NCBI GenBank assembly: GCA_003427395.1
Contig: BFEA01000710.1
Location: forward strand, 180,295-213,200
DNA length: 32,906 bases
From: Chara braunii
Taxonomy: Eukaryota > Streptophyta > Charophyceae > Charales > Characeae
Direction of reading: 5' to 3'
A model generated the notes under the pieces. The model worked only from the letters and a program-made list of their open reading frames with translations, made no database searches and had not been told where the DNA came from. This document shows, piece by piece, positions 20,355-29,563 of this stretch (within the stretch, counting starts at the first letter, position 1; every line of letters starts with the position of its first letter). Position numbers and translations under genes: made by a program.

Positions 20355-21296
20355 GTACGGCATCAGCCAATCCGCCATGAGATCATCCTCGAGGCCGGGG
20401 TCGTACCTCCTCGTGGTTGCATCTACCGCATGAGCGAGGAAGAGTTAAGTGTGCTACGGGCATATCTCGACGACCTTCTTGAGAAAGGTTGGATTCGGTC
20501 TAGCTCTTCGCCCTACGGTGCCCCCATTCTCTTCGTCCAGAAGAAGAACAAGAACTTGTGGTTGTTCATTGACTATCAAAAGCTCAAAGCACAAACCGTC
20601 AAGAACGCGGACCCTCTTCCACAAATCGACAACCTTCTCGAACAACTCGTTGGCGTCCAATTCTTCTCCAAGCTCGACCTTAAATCAGGATATCACCAAA
20701 TTGAGATCCGGCGGGAGGATCGCTACAAGACCACGTTCAAGATGCGATATGGGCATTTGAAATCGCTGGTTATGCCTTTTGGCCTTACAAATGCTCCGAC
20801 CTCATTCCAGGCGGCAATGCCAACGGAGTTTCGCCACATGCTGGACAAATTCGTGCTCATCTACCTCGACGACATCTTGGTGTACATTCGGAGTTTGGAC
20901 GAGCATGTGAACCATCTGCGAAGCGTCTTGGAGCGGCTACAACAAGCCAGGTACAAGATCAACAACAACAAATGGAAATTCGCGCGGCAAGAGCTCGAGC
21001 ACTTGGGCCATTATTTGACGCCACAAGGCATCGGTCCGCTCAAGGACAAGACTGAGGCCATCAGGCTATGGCCCGAGCCCACCAACAATACGGACGTTCA
21101 CTCATTAATGGGATTGCCAAGCTACTACCAAAGCTTCATCGTCGGGTACTCAATAATTGTTGCACCATTAACAAGATTACAATCGCCAAAGGTGTCATTC
21201 ATAACCGATGACGAAGCGCACTGGTCGTTCGAAGCACTCAAGACAGTCATGCTCATGGCAGTGATGGCACCCGTCCTTAGCATCTATGACATATGA
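20334..21296 (+). pseudogene. Ty3/gypsy reverse transcriptase, copy A (open frame, truncated before RNase H)
   Basis: A continuous frame of 320 codons. It begins with RHEIILEAGVVPPRGCIYRM, followed by LLEKGWIRSSSSPYGAPILFVQKK, the palm block FFSKLDLKSGYHQI with its first catalytic Asp, VMPFGLTNAP, and the active site VLIYLDDILVY (YLDD, about residues 177-180). The connection region LGHYLTPQGI, WPEPTNNTDV and PLTRLQSP follow. The enzyme copies the element's RNA. It stops at TGA 21,294-21,296 just after PVLSIYD, exactly where the inserted segment begins. A conserved DYRKLN is altered to DYQKLK. The frame is intact enough to suggest recent activity, but it is cut off from RNase H. Confidence 0.85.
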
Positions 21297-21780
21297 GTCC
21301 CTCTTGGAGGCGGCCACGCACGGCCTACGCCGCGACCCTGCGGCCATGAAAAAAAAATATTAAAAAAAAATTCACAAAATCAGAGACAAAAACTATGTTA
21401 TGCATAAAAATGAACTGAACAACTTTTGCCTTGTGGTCATATCCAAAAACTTCACTGAATTTGAAATTAGAAAACACAAGTTTCATAGTTTCTCTTAAAA
21501 AAGAAGGAAAAAAAAACCTTTAGGCTCCGGAAAATTAGTTTTTGAATTTTAAAAATTCAAAGACAAAGTCAAAAAAAAAAAAAAAAAAATTGTGCAAAGT
21601 AGGTCTCAAAAAGATCCACAACATCATTTTTTTTTTTTTTTTTTCTTTGAGAATTTTTGTGTTTAAAAAAACTCATGAAAGTCGAGTCTGCACCCAACCG
21701 CGGTCGGAGCCGCGGCGGCCGTGATCACAGCCGCCCGCTGAGTTTGACCCCGCAGTCGTGGCCACGGGTGATACATAGTC
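21291..21780. mobile_element. Inserted segment of about 490 bp between RT and RNase H, copy A
   Basis: The pol reading is interrupted after PVLSIYD and resumes at TTDSSGYGIGAVLEQ (about 21,808). The intervening DNA has GC-rich ends (GCGGCCACG..., GGCGGCCGTGATCACAGCCGCC) and an A/T-rich middle with long A and T runs. Flanking bases CTATGAC and CTACGAC could be a diverged target duplication. The inner ends GTATGAG and the reverse complement GTATCAC are weakly similar. An intron is the alternative, but splicing at the obvious sites does not restore the frame. The same segment occupies the same site in copy B. Confidence 0.5.
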
Positions 21781-21923
21781 TACGACCCCACCTTGCTAAC
21801 GAGAGTGACAACCGACTCTTCCGGCTATGGCATTGGGGCAGTCTTGGAACAACATGACGTTGACGATTGGCATCCCGTGAAGAACTTCAGCCACAAGGTG
21901 TCTCCCATGAATTCACTTGAGGA
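21781..21923 (+). pseudogene. RNase H N-terminal fragment, copy A
   Basis: TTDSSGYGIGAVLEQHDVDDWHPVKNFSHKVSPMN is the first part of the gypsy RNase H, with the catalytic Asp in TDSS (TDAS in relatives). At about 21,923-21,935 the reading passes abruptly into the gag-like KKDNQATTEEKLALL block of copy B without a stop. This fixes the tandem-duplication junction. Confidence 0.75.
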
Positions 21924-21929
21924 TGCAAG

Positions 21930-22338
21930 GAAGAAGGCAAAAAAAGATAATCAGGCAACCACCGAAGAGAAACTTGCTCTCTTAACCGAAACGGACCAAA
22001 CGGTTCTCCACACCAAGCAAAAAATCGATGCAATCAGCCAGACTCTACAAAAGGTTGAAAGTAATCAATATGAATTTGAAAATGTCTGGAACACCTTTCT
22101 GCAGAAATACGCCAAAGACGTAGATTTGCATATTCAGCCCTACATCAAGAAATTGGATGATCACATCACCCAAACCTTCACTCCGACCGTGATTGAAAGG
22201 ATAGTGCAGGGCAGCAGCGGAGGAGGAGGCGGTGGTGGAGACGGGGATGGAGGCGATGGAGATAAAAAAGGAAAGGGAGTGCAGCGGGAAGAAGGAGCGG
22301 GGCCTATGGCGACGTTTTGGAAGCACCATACTGACTAG
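21930..22338 (+). pseudogene. Gag-like coiled-coil block, copy B
   Basis: The open continuation of the RNase H fragment of copy A; the chimeric frame runs 21,793-22,338 (181 codons). It carries KLALLTETDQTVLHTKQ, TLQKVESNQYEFENVWN, the ITQTFTPTVIERIVQ helix, then the Gly/Asp hinge and TD-stop. It has a three-codon insertion relative to copy A and lacks copy A's stop codons. The RNase H-Gag fusion is a by-product of the duplication and is unlikely to function. Confidence 0.6.
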
Positions 22339-22370
22339 TACCGGATCAGCCAATCCGCCACGAGATCATC

Positions 22371-23278
22371 CTCGAGGCCGGGGTGGTACCTCCTCGTGGT
22401 TGCATCTACCGCATGAGCGAGGAAGAATTAAGTGTGCTACGGGCATATCTCGACGACCTTCTTGAGAAAGGTTGGATTCGGTCTTAGCTCTTCGTCCTAC
22501 GGTGCCCCCATTCTCTTCGTCCAGAAGAAGAACAAGGACTTGTGATTGTTCATTGACTATCACAAGCTCAACGCACAAACCGTCAAGAACGGGGACCCAT
22601 CCACAAATCGATAACCTTCTCGAACAGCTGGGCGGCGCCCAATTCTTCTCCAAGCTCGACCTTAAATCTGGATATCACCAAATTCAGATCTGGCGGGAGG
22701 ATCGCTACAAGACCGCGTTCAAGATGCGATATGGGCATTTCAAATAGCAGGTTATGCCCTTTGGCCTTACAAATGCCCCGACCACGTTCTGAGCGGCGAT
22801 GACAACGGAGTTCCGCCACATGCCGGACAGATTCATGCTCATCTACCTCGACGACATCTTGGTGTACATTCGGAGTTTGGACGAGCATGTTGATCACCTG
22901 CGAAGCGTCTTGGAGCGGCTACGACAAGCCAGGAACAAGGTCAACCACAACAAATGGAAATTCGCACGCCAAGAGCTCGAGCACTTGGGCCATTATGTGA
23001 CGCCACAAGGCATCGGTCCGCTCAAGGACAAGACTGAGGCCATCAGGCTATGGCCCGAACCCACCAACAATACGGACGTTCGCTCATTCATGGGATTGCC
23101 AAGCTACTACCAACGCTTCATCGTCGGGTACTCAAGAATTGCTGCACCATTAACAAGATTACAATCGCCAAAGGTGTCATTCATAATCGATGACGAAGCG
23201 CACCGGTCGTTCGAAGCACTCAAGACGGCCATGCTCATGGCAGTGATGGCACCTGTCCTTAGCATTTATGACGTATGA
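22371..23278 (+). pseudogene. Ty3/gypsy reverse transcriptase, copy B (more decayed)
   Basis: The same domain order as copy A but broken. A one-base insertion near 22,484 follows GWIRS. TGA at 22,543-22,545 replaces a TGG still present in copy A. A small deletion in GDPSTNR shifts the frame near 22,600, and further stops occur at about 22,744 (TAG) and 22,789 (TGA). From 22,799 the frame is open again for 159 codons through the YLDD active site, LGHYVTPQGI and PLTRLQSP, to the stop at the inserted segment. Some positions are closer to the family norm than in copy A (YHKLN, SYYQRFIVGYSRIAAPL), so copy B kept ancestral states while gaining breaks. Confidence 0.8.
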
Positions 23279-23764
23279 GTCCCCCTTGGAGGCGGTCACG
23301 CGCGGCCTACGCCGCGACCCTGCGGCCATGAAAAAAAATATTAAAAAAAAATTTACAAAATCTGAGACAAAAACTATGTTATGCATAAAAATGAACTGAA
23401 CAACTTTTACCTTGTGGTCATATCCAAAAACTTCACTGAATTTGAAATTAGAAAACACAAGTTTCATAGTTTTTCTTAAAAAAAAAGAAAAAAAAAAAAA
23501 CTTCAAGCTCCGGAAAATTAGTTTTTGAATTTTGAAAATTTAAAGACAAAGTCAAAAAAAAGAATAAAAGGAATTGTGCAAAGTAGGTCTCAAAAAGATC
23601 CACAACATCATATTTTTTGTTTGTTTTTCTTTGAGAATTTTTGTGTCTAAAAAAATTCATGAAAGTCGAGTCTGCACCCAACCGCGGCCAGAGCCGTGGC
23701 GGCCGTGATCACAGCCGCCCGCTGAGTTTGACCCCGCAGTCGTGGCCACGGGTGATACATAGTC
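23273..23764. mobile_element. Inserted segment of about 490 bp between RT and RNase H, copy B
   Basis: It has the same position, length and sequence plan as the segment at 21,291-21,780: a GC-rich start, A/T-rich middle, the GGCGGCCGTGATCACAGCCGCC palindrome near 23,699, and an end at GTGATACATAG. Its presence in both tandem copies means it entered before the duplication. Confidence 0.5.
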
Positions 23765-24246
23765 TACGACCCCACCTCGCCAACGACAGTGACAACCGAC
23801 ACTTCCGGCTATGGCATTGGGGCAGTCTTGGAACAACATGGCGTTGACGATTGGCATCCCATGAAGAACTTCAGCCACAAGGTGTCTCCCATGAATTCAC
23901 TTGATGATGTAGAAGGAGCTGGTTGCGTTCAGCATGACTCTCAAGCGATGATGACACTTCCTCCTTGGGCAGCGTAGGTTCACATGAGTCACTGACAAAA
24001 AACCGTTGACCTACTACAAGACGTAAGAGACCGTGAGCAGCACTATTGGACGATGGATGTACTTAATCGACCAATTTGACTTCACACCGAAACATCTCGT
24101 CGCCCTCTTCAATCGTGCAGCCAATGCACTTTCGCGAGACCAGATCTTTGAGCCATGACACATCATGTCTTCGCATTCGACGAGGAACTCCACAACATTT
24201 CATCCGCGGCTACCATTCTGATCTAGATTACGCCACGCTAGTGTCG
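23765..24246 (+). pseudogene. RNase H and connector, decayed
   Basis: TTDTSGYGIGAVLEQ, then the FSHKVSPMNS block. After a stretch with stops at about 23,975-23,995 comes IGRWMYLIDQFDFTPKHL and NRAANALSRD (about 24,045-24,145), the C-terminal end of a gypsy RNase H. The connector reading HFIRGYHSDLDYATL runs to about 24,240, where the next insertion starts. It degrades the RNA strand during reverse transcription in intact elements. Frame changes and stops make this copy non-functional. Confidence 0.75.
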
Positions 24247-24247
24247 T

Positions 24248-24619
24248 ACCACCGTTCACCGTTTACGGGGTCTGTGAACGGAAAGTTTAACCGGTCATGG
24301 AGTTCATGGAGTTCAGGGCGTAGGAGTTCATGGAGTTCACGGAGAGCGGGATCGAGCTTTTTCTTGGGGGGGGGCTGGGCGGGGTGTTTTTTCTTTTTAT
24401 ATAGGAGGGTGAGCGTTATCGGAGGGTAACCCCCCATAGCTTTTTCATTTTTGTTTTCTACAAATATAAGAAGAAAAAAATAATAAAAAATAAAAACGCA
24501 ACCAGCCAAAATAAGCATTTTTGTTTGTTATTTCGTAGGTTATTTCTTTTTTTTTAATTTTTTTAATGCCATCACCTTGTGGGGCTTGATGCGACTATAG
24601 CTGGGTGGCTTCCCCCCCG

Positions 24620-24656
<37 letters not shown>

Positions 24657-24760
24657 NAAAAAAAAAAAAAAAAAAAACCACCACCACCATCACCACTCTT
24701 TCGTTGTCTGCCCGGTCACAGGGGCAAGGCTAAATGACTGGCCGTTCACGTTCAAGTGAC
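24248..24760. mobile_element. Non-autonomous element, copy 1 (family ending in CCGTTCAC)
   Basis: It interrupts the pol connector. It begins ACCACCGTTCACC, has a palindromic start (CCGTTCAC...GTGAACGG), a T/A-rich body with TATAGGAGGGTGAG and ATCACCTTGTGGGGCTTGA blocks, a poly-A run, and GGCCGTTCACGTTC near its right end. Flanks TAGTGTCGT (24,239) and CAGTGTCGG (24,761) agree at seven of nine bases, a possible 9-bp target duplication. It is homologous to 25,045-25,472. It encodes nothing recognisable. Confidence 0.6.
24620..24677. repeat. Poly-A tract with an undetermined base
   Basis: An A run of about 58 bp with N at 24,657, followed by CCACCACCACCATCACCAC. The N shows the assembly is uncertain in length here. 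Confidence 0.95.
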
Positions 24761-24862
24761 CAGTGTCGGTCAAGTTCAAGTGACCAATGCCGGTCACGTT
24801 CACAGTGACGGCACTGCGCCACACTATATGCGTAACTATCTTCGGATCACCCACCGGCCAGC

Positions 24863-25044
24863 CACTATGGCATCGTCAACGGTTACTTACTTCTCCACTT
24901 GCGAGGCAAGACCTTATTATGCGTCCCACAAAACCATTGTCTCCGGACTCACCTTCTTGGTGAGTACCACGACTCACAACTCGCCGGCCACTTCGGAGTC
25001 AACCGAACGATCGCAAGACTTCAGCACAATGCCGTACCAGCGGT
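24863..25044 (+). pseudogene. Gypsy integrase N-terminal (HHCC zinc-binding) fragment
   Basis: Between the two inserted elements the pol reading resumes: GIVNGYLLLHLRGKTLLCVPQN, then LRTHLLGEYHDSQLAGHFGVNRTIARLQ. This is the strongly conserved lead-in and H2C2 module of Ty3/gypsy integrases, with the paired histidines in EYHD and AGHFG. The cysteine half and the DDE core are missing because the next insertion starts at 25,045. What follows after 25,481 is not recognisable as integrase. Confidence 0.8.
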
Positions 25045-25481
25045 CACCGTTCACAGGGTCTGTGGACGGAGACCGGTCATGGAGTTTACCCCGTTCACGA
25101 TACGGGAGTTCATGGAGTTCACGGAGAGCGTTTTTTTTTTTTTTTTTTTTTTTTTTGCTAGGGGGGGTATGTTTTTTTTTTATAGGAGGGTGAGGGACAT
25201 CGAAGGGTAACTCCCTATAATTTTTTCAAAATTGTTTTTTCACGAATAATATTTTTTTAATTAAAAATGAGAAAAAAAATCAACTAGTTAAAATAAGCAT
25301 TTTCGTTTGCTATTTTGTAGGTCATTTTGATTTTTTTTTATTTTTTCAATGTCATCACGCTGTGGGGCTTGAGGCGAATGTACTTGGGGAAGCCCAAAAA
25401 AAAAAAAAAAAAAAAAAAACCACTCTTTAGTGGTCGGCTCGTTCACCGTGAACGGCCATTCACAAAAAATACACCAGCGGT
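25036..25481. mobile_element. Non-autonomous element, copy 2, with perfect 9-bp target duplication
   Basis: ACCAGCGGT occurs at 25,036-25,044 and 25,473-25,481, directly flanking a 428-bp insert that starts CACCGTTCACAGGG and ends in a GTTCACCGTGAACGGCCATTCAC region plus an A-rich tail. The insert shares its body blocks with copy 1. A 9-bp duplication is typical of Mutator-like elements, but strong terminal inverted repeats are not visible, so the superfamily is uncertain. Confidence 0.7.
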
Positions 25482-25975
25482 GGAGATGGTGGCTTCATCG
25501 TGGTAAGACTTGCCGGAGTAGGGTTGAGAGGGATTTTTTGGGTGATATCTGCAACCAGTGCATCGAGGGGATGAATTACGGGATCTACAACTATGGTACT
25601 GATTGGTGGCTTGACTGGTATTTGCCTTAGTCCTGAGTCCCAATGGTTTGCAAATAGACGAGACCAGAACAAGGCTGGTCGGTTCAGGGGCTTGGTTGCG
25701 ATGCCCCGCAACTCAAGCTGTATGAGGGCATGAGACCTGGTAGAGAGATCTCGAGACTTGTCGAGAATGGAAGGCACTCTAGTGCTATGTGACACCCGCG
25801 GGCATTTCGGCCGCAGCGGCCGAAAAAGTCAGTCGTGGCCGCGGCCTAGTTTTTTAATATATTTTTTTTACCCCTAAAAATACGTAAAAACAAAAAATAT
25901 ATATACAGGGGTGTAGGGCTTGGAAAACCCTAAAATCCTATGTTTGTTTTTCCGGATTCGATAGAATCTTGATTG
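25482..25975. other. Unassigned stretch with a GC-rich hairpin
   Basis: Possibly gypsy-derived at first, but no domain is readable. At 25,805-25,825 TTTCGGCCGC, A, GCGGCCGAAA forms a perfect hairpin followed by a T-rich, AT-rich run. The GC-rich plus AT-rich plan resembles the inserted segments at 21,291 and 23,273, so it may be an end of a related element. Confidence 0.4.
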
Positions 25976-25981
25976 GTTTGG

Positions 25982-26019
<38 letters not shown>

Positions 26020-26080
26020 TATTGATTTATTGATTTATTGATTTATTGATTGATTGATTGATTTGATTGATTGATTGATT
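25982..26080. repeat. (GATT)n tetranucleotide repeat
   Basis: GATT units with some TTTA variants in the middle. It directly abuts the GT repeat. Confidence 0.95.
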
Positions 26081-26081
26081 G

Positions 26082-26085
<4 letters not shown>

Positions 26086-26151
<66 letters not shown>

Positions 26152-26152
26152 G
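26086..26152. repeat. (TG)n microsatellite
   Basis: An uninterrupted TG run of about 33 units. Open frames through it encode only alternating Cys/Val and are artefacts. Confidence 0.97.
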
Positions 26153-27547
26153 GAGTACGTCATGCAAATTTCAACATGTCGAAACAAGATACGATAAAAC
26201 GTTTCTTGATCCTGCTCCGATTAATACATCGGCACCACCCCATTTTCCTTATCAGGCATGCACAGGTATTACCCAACCAATCAACCCTTCTTCAAAGGTC
26301 TTTTGTGGATTCCTCGGTTCGTCGCTATTCAGGTAGCTGCGCAACCAGATGACCGTCGGCTGTGTCTCTCATGGATTCGGTAGTTAGACTTATTCATATA
26401 TATAGATATCGTACTGTGTGTTCGTGAACTGTCCGTTGGCACGGGTAACCATGATTCCATGAGGGATGTAATACCCTCGATGGATAACGCCTGCACAAAC
26501 AGTATCTTATAAAAGACGCTCGTGGTAACATTTATCCTGTGTGGCTGATGATCTCTGTCCTTCCTGCCGATCTCAAAAAAGTGTAATTGCCACGTCTGAT
26601 TGTACATTCGAAAGAGAGAACGTAAACACAAATCAACTAGATATTCATTATGGAAGCATAATCGGGTCGTAATTATCAGGGGAAAAAAAAAGAAGGCATG
26701 GGTGTGTTAAAACAACGAGCAATCTTGCCATAAGACTTGGTAGATAGTTGTTTTTCACACGTGTCCGGACAACCACAACCCTATCACCGCGTTACACAGA
26801 TCGGGAAGAGACTATTCTCGAAAAAAGTTTTTAATCAAAGGAGGAAACGAGAAAGGGGGAAGAAAAAAATTCACACTTATCCCCGTTAAAGGGTTTGAGA
26901 ACGACTCCATTTCACTATAAGTTTTAGCAACATACTTGTGTGAGCCCGGGTAATTCCACAAGTAGTAGTCTGGTTGGTGCCGATGTGGAAATCGATTCCC
27001 ATAGGGCCAGATATTATGTGTGGGATTGTACGGGCAGAGCATGCGAAAAGATTATTTCCACATAGTTGCATAAAAACAGAGATTGACCAGACATTCGGGG
27101 AGCAACTACTGTCGAAAGGAGCTTAAAATAGGGGGAAGGGAAAATGGGAAGCGGAACAGGCGAAAAGGAGGATGCCGTGTGGCGATAAGGAATCGAGGAT
27201 GACCCTACAATAAACTCAGGAACACCATCTACGCCATGCACATACCCAGGTAATTCCTTAAGCAACAATCTGGCTGACACCGATGTGGAGATCAACTATT
27301 GCATGGCCAGACGTTGTGTGTGGGATTACATAGGTATGGTAAGTGATCCTGCTTCTCTATTCATAAGTCGGAAAATATGACAACTGATTAGAAAGGATAT
27401 CTATTTATGACTGCGTAATTCAGAAATTCAAGCGACAATTCAATAGGCTTGTGAGAGCGATCAATTGCACAAATGTGTGTATCCATTGATAAATGTCATG
27501 CATTCGGGATGGAGACCGGGATGCCAATGACTGAGGATGGTACATGA
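26153..27547. repeat. Non-coding stretch with a 305-bp direct repeat
   Basis: The block at about 26,933-27,030 recurs at about 27,236-27,335. Shared pieces are CCCGGGTAATTCC / CCCAGGTAATTCC, CGATGTGGA-ATC, GGCCAGA and TTGTGTGTGGGATT. A weaker relative (GGGTAACCATGATTCCATGAGG) lies near 26,442. The remainder holds no gene I can support. Confidence 0.6.
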
Positions 27548-27792
27548 TGAAAAGAGAGTCGGGGGAAGCGGGGAGGGAGGGGGAGAGGGAAGGGGTGACG
27601 GGGGGAACTGAGAGAGAGAGAGGGGGAAGAAACGGGGAACGAGAGGGAGAGAGAGAGAGTGAGAGAGGAAGGGAGAGAGAGGAGGGGAGAGAGAGAGAAA
27701 GAGATATAGAGAGGGAGGGCGGGAGAGAAGGAAACGAAGAAAGAGTGAGAGAGAGAGGGGGGGGAAAAGGGGCAAGAGAGAGGGAGAAAGGT
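27548..27792. repeat. Purine-only tract (GA/GGA-rich)
   Basis: About 245 bp of almost pure A and G on the plus strand with irregular GAGAGA, GGGA and GGAA units. Such polypurine tracts can form triplex DNA. The Glu/Arg/Gly open frames across it are not genes. Confidence 0.9.
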
Positions 27793-28519
27793 AAATTTGT
27801 TTTAACACAGTAAAAAACTTATAGAAGGAGATCCAGGAAACAAAAAAATTATAACGGTGGTACGTAAGTCCTCATCCGACAACACTGCCTTTCTTCTGGT
27901 CCATGGGCCGAAGCAATCAACTCTTCCAAATCCTTCCCAAACAATGTGTAAGCAATATACGACTCGTAACAGTGACAAGACCGGTTGCATCCCCAGAGGC
28001 GGCTCCACATATTATGGGAGGCTAGCCATGACAACCAAAAGCAGGGAGGGTAGTGGCGATCCCTGAAGCGCTTTTCTGCCGCTAGCCACTAATGCACGGC
28101 TTCATCAGAGGGTGACACCGGCCATTTGTCACACATGCTTGGACTTTCGAAGCTTGGATGGGTGGTGGCGGCGCCTGCAGATGCAACAAAAAGGCCAAAA
28201 ATGCAAGAAATGCTAGCAGCGCAATGAACGCGAGCAGTACATACGCCTACAACTCAATGGCCACAGTCGCCACACCAACCCTCTCATCCCCCTGTTCACC
28301 CTGTAACACCATCGCTCCTAATGCTAGCAGTTTGCCCCCACACCAGCGTAGGAGATTGAAAGGGAGGAATGGAAGGAAGAGACAAGCACTCATCCCCAGC
28401 CTGTGCGAGCGTAGCAGCGTTCGAGCGGCGGAAGACCAGATTCCTCTATGTGCTGCAACGAAGCGTGATGCGGTGCGGTAAGCGTGCACTGGCGCGTGCG
28501 AAGGAGAGCGAGCAGATGA
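27793..28519. other. Stretch without a supported gene
   Basis: Short open frames only. The frame at 28,158-28,481 is Ala/Ser/Asn-rich with a basic cluster (HQRRRLKGRNGRKRQ) but shows no domain or partner exon. Nothing else stands out. Confidence 0.4.
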
Positions 28520-28906
28520 CTATACCACGTCCTCGTCGTCGCTGATCAGCCGATCCACCAGGTCTTGATCCACTTGATAGTCCATGGTGTACCTCGGCAG
28601 TAGCCTGCAGCCGCTCCTTTGGTACTCCTTTGCCGCTGCCCTTGAAGCCAGAGCTCGAACAAACCGGATGAGCGCCTGGTCCGGCAAGTATACCTTGGCC
28701 GAACAAAACGCCTGCGTAGCAATTGGAAATGATGAGTCGACCCAGAAGCTTCCTGTTCTAAAATAGTCTTGGTGGTTCGTCACAATCCGAGAATCAATGT
28801 GCAATTCGGCGCGACCATTGTATTCCTGAACTGAAAGATAGGCGCCAAGACCAAAAACGTATGTGCGCGAAGAAAACGACGGAAAAGAAAAGAAAGGAAA
28901 TCTCAT
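28520..28906 (-). CDS. Hypothetical protein or terminal exon, weakly PC4-like
   Basis: A minus-strand open frame of 128 codons ending at TAG. It looks like real protein: balanced composition, hydrophobic strands and an acidic tail (LVDRLISDDEDVV). The first 22 or so residues are Phe/Ser-rich and probably intronic or untranslated, because CTTTCAG at about 28,830 is a plausible splice acceptor. LSVQEYNGRAELHID followed later by KVYLPDQALIRFVRAL recalls the strand-turn-strand and final helix of PC4/p15 single-stranded-DNA-binding coactivators. A minus-strand ATG at about 29,031 opens MSGRGRRAK, like plant PC4 starts, and could be a first exon. The loop between is longer than in PC4 and lacks the PGKKG motif, so this is weak; an unrelated element protein is possible. 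Confidence 0.35.
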   Translation of the reverse strand: MRFPFFSFPSFSSRTYVFGLGAYLSVQEYNGRAELHIDSRIVTNHQDYFRTGSFWVDSSFPIATQAFCSAKVYLPDQALIRFVRALASRAAAKEYQRSGCRLLPRYTMDYQVDQDLVDRLISDDEDVV

Positions 28907-29039
28907 TCATATAGATTGCACAAAATGTGAGGCTTTACTCTCGTGGAGGACATCTTGTGCCAGAATAAAAAACTGATACTAGTGTGCGCGTAACGCAACA
29001 CCAGCTTCGCCCTTCTGCCTCGTCCACTCATGCTAAAGA

Positions 29040-29200
29040 AAGGAAATAGTCGAAAGAAACAGAAAAAGAAAGAAGAAAAAGAGTAAAAAAAGACAGAAAA
29101 AAAAAAAAAAAAAAAGAAGAAAAAGGGGAAAAAAGAGAGAAAAAACGACAGAAAGCGAAATACTAACAACGGGGGAAGTCTAAGGATGTAGGCAAGAACC
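29040..29200. other. A/G-rich tract, pyrimidine-rich on the minus strand
   Basis: Poly-A and GAAA runs with almost no pyrimidines. On the minus strand it is a T/C-rich stretch directly upstream of the MSGRGRRAK-type ATG and could be a 5' untranslated region. Confidence 0.5.
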
Positions 29201-29239
29201 TTGGATTACATCCAAGGTTAGAGGAATAGGGGGGCTTTT

Positions 29240-29330
29240 TCGTTAACCGGGATTCGAACCGGTGTCTTATTTGCAGGAAGGGGCGCTTTTTAAGCTCCTG
29301 TATCTGAATAGCTGCCAGATTCCTGGGTGT
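29240..29330 (-). ncRNA. tRNA-like remnant or SINE head with Pol III B box
   Basis: On the minus strand CCGGTTCGAATCCCGG has a perfect B box (GGTTCGAATCC, 29,260-29,250) inside a T-arm-like stem. TGGCAGCTATTCAG near 29,318 could be a diverged A box about 57 bp upstream. Acceptor and anticodon stems do not pair, so it is not a functional tRNA; a decayed tRNA gene or tRNA-derived SINE fits. Confidence 0.4.
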
Positions 29331-29563
29331 TTATACCTTAGTCCAGATCCGTCGTATCATCCCCCATCCTCGTGAACTTACCTCTTTGTCCTATGAAGCG
29401 GTGCTGCATAGGGTGCGTATGCAAGGCGCTTCCGTCTGATGCTGCCCCTTCCGCTTCCCATCCTGGTCAATGTCCCATAAGGGTCTCGTTAGACACTCCT
29501 AAAAGAATCCTAAATTTTTTAGGACGAGTCCTAAACGTTTCTTAGGATTTCGTGCGGAGTGGT

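Larger units (their letters stand above)
19960..23906. repeat. Tandem duplication of a gag-RT-RNase H block, unit about 1.98 kb
   Basis: Copy 1 spans about 19,960-21,930 and copy 2 about 21,930-23,906. Equivalent landmarks are offset by 1,971-1,983: CCGAAGAGA at 19,991 and 21,962, the YLDD region at 20,853 and 22,834, the inserted segment start at 21,291 and 23,273, and ATGAATTCAC at 21,908 and 23,891. The copies differ by scattered substitutions and small indels. The joining point lies inside coding sequence, so this is segmental duplication of an already integrated element, not two independent insertions. Confidence 0.9.

Noticed and set aside
27544-27813. Glu/Arg/Gly-rich and Leu/Ser/Pro-rich open frames
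   Set aside because: They are translations of a purine tract.
29240-29330. Functional tRNA gene on the minus strand
   Set aside because: The T-arm is good but acceptor, D and anticodon stems do not pair, so it is listed only as a remnant.
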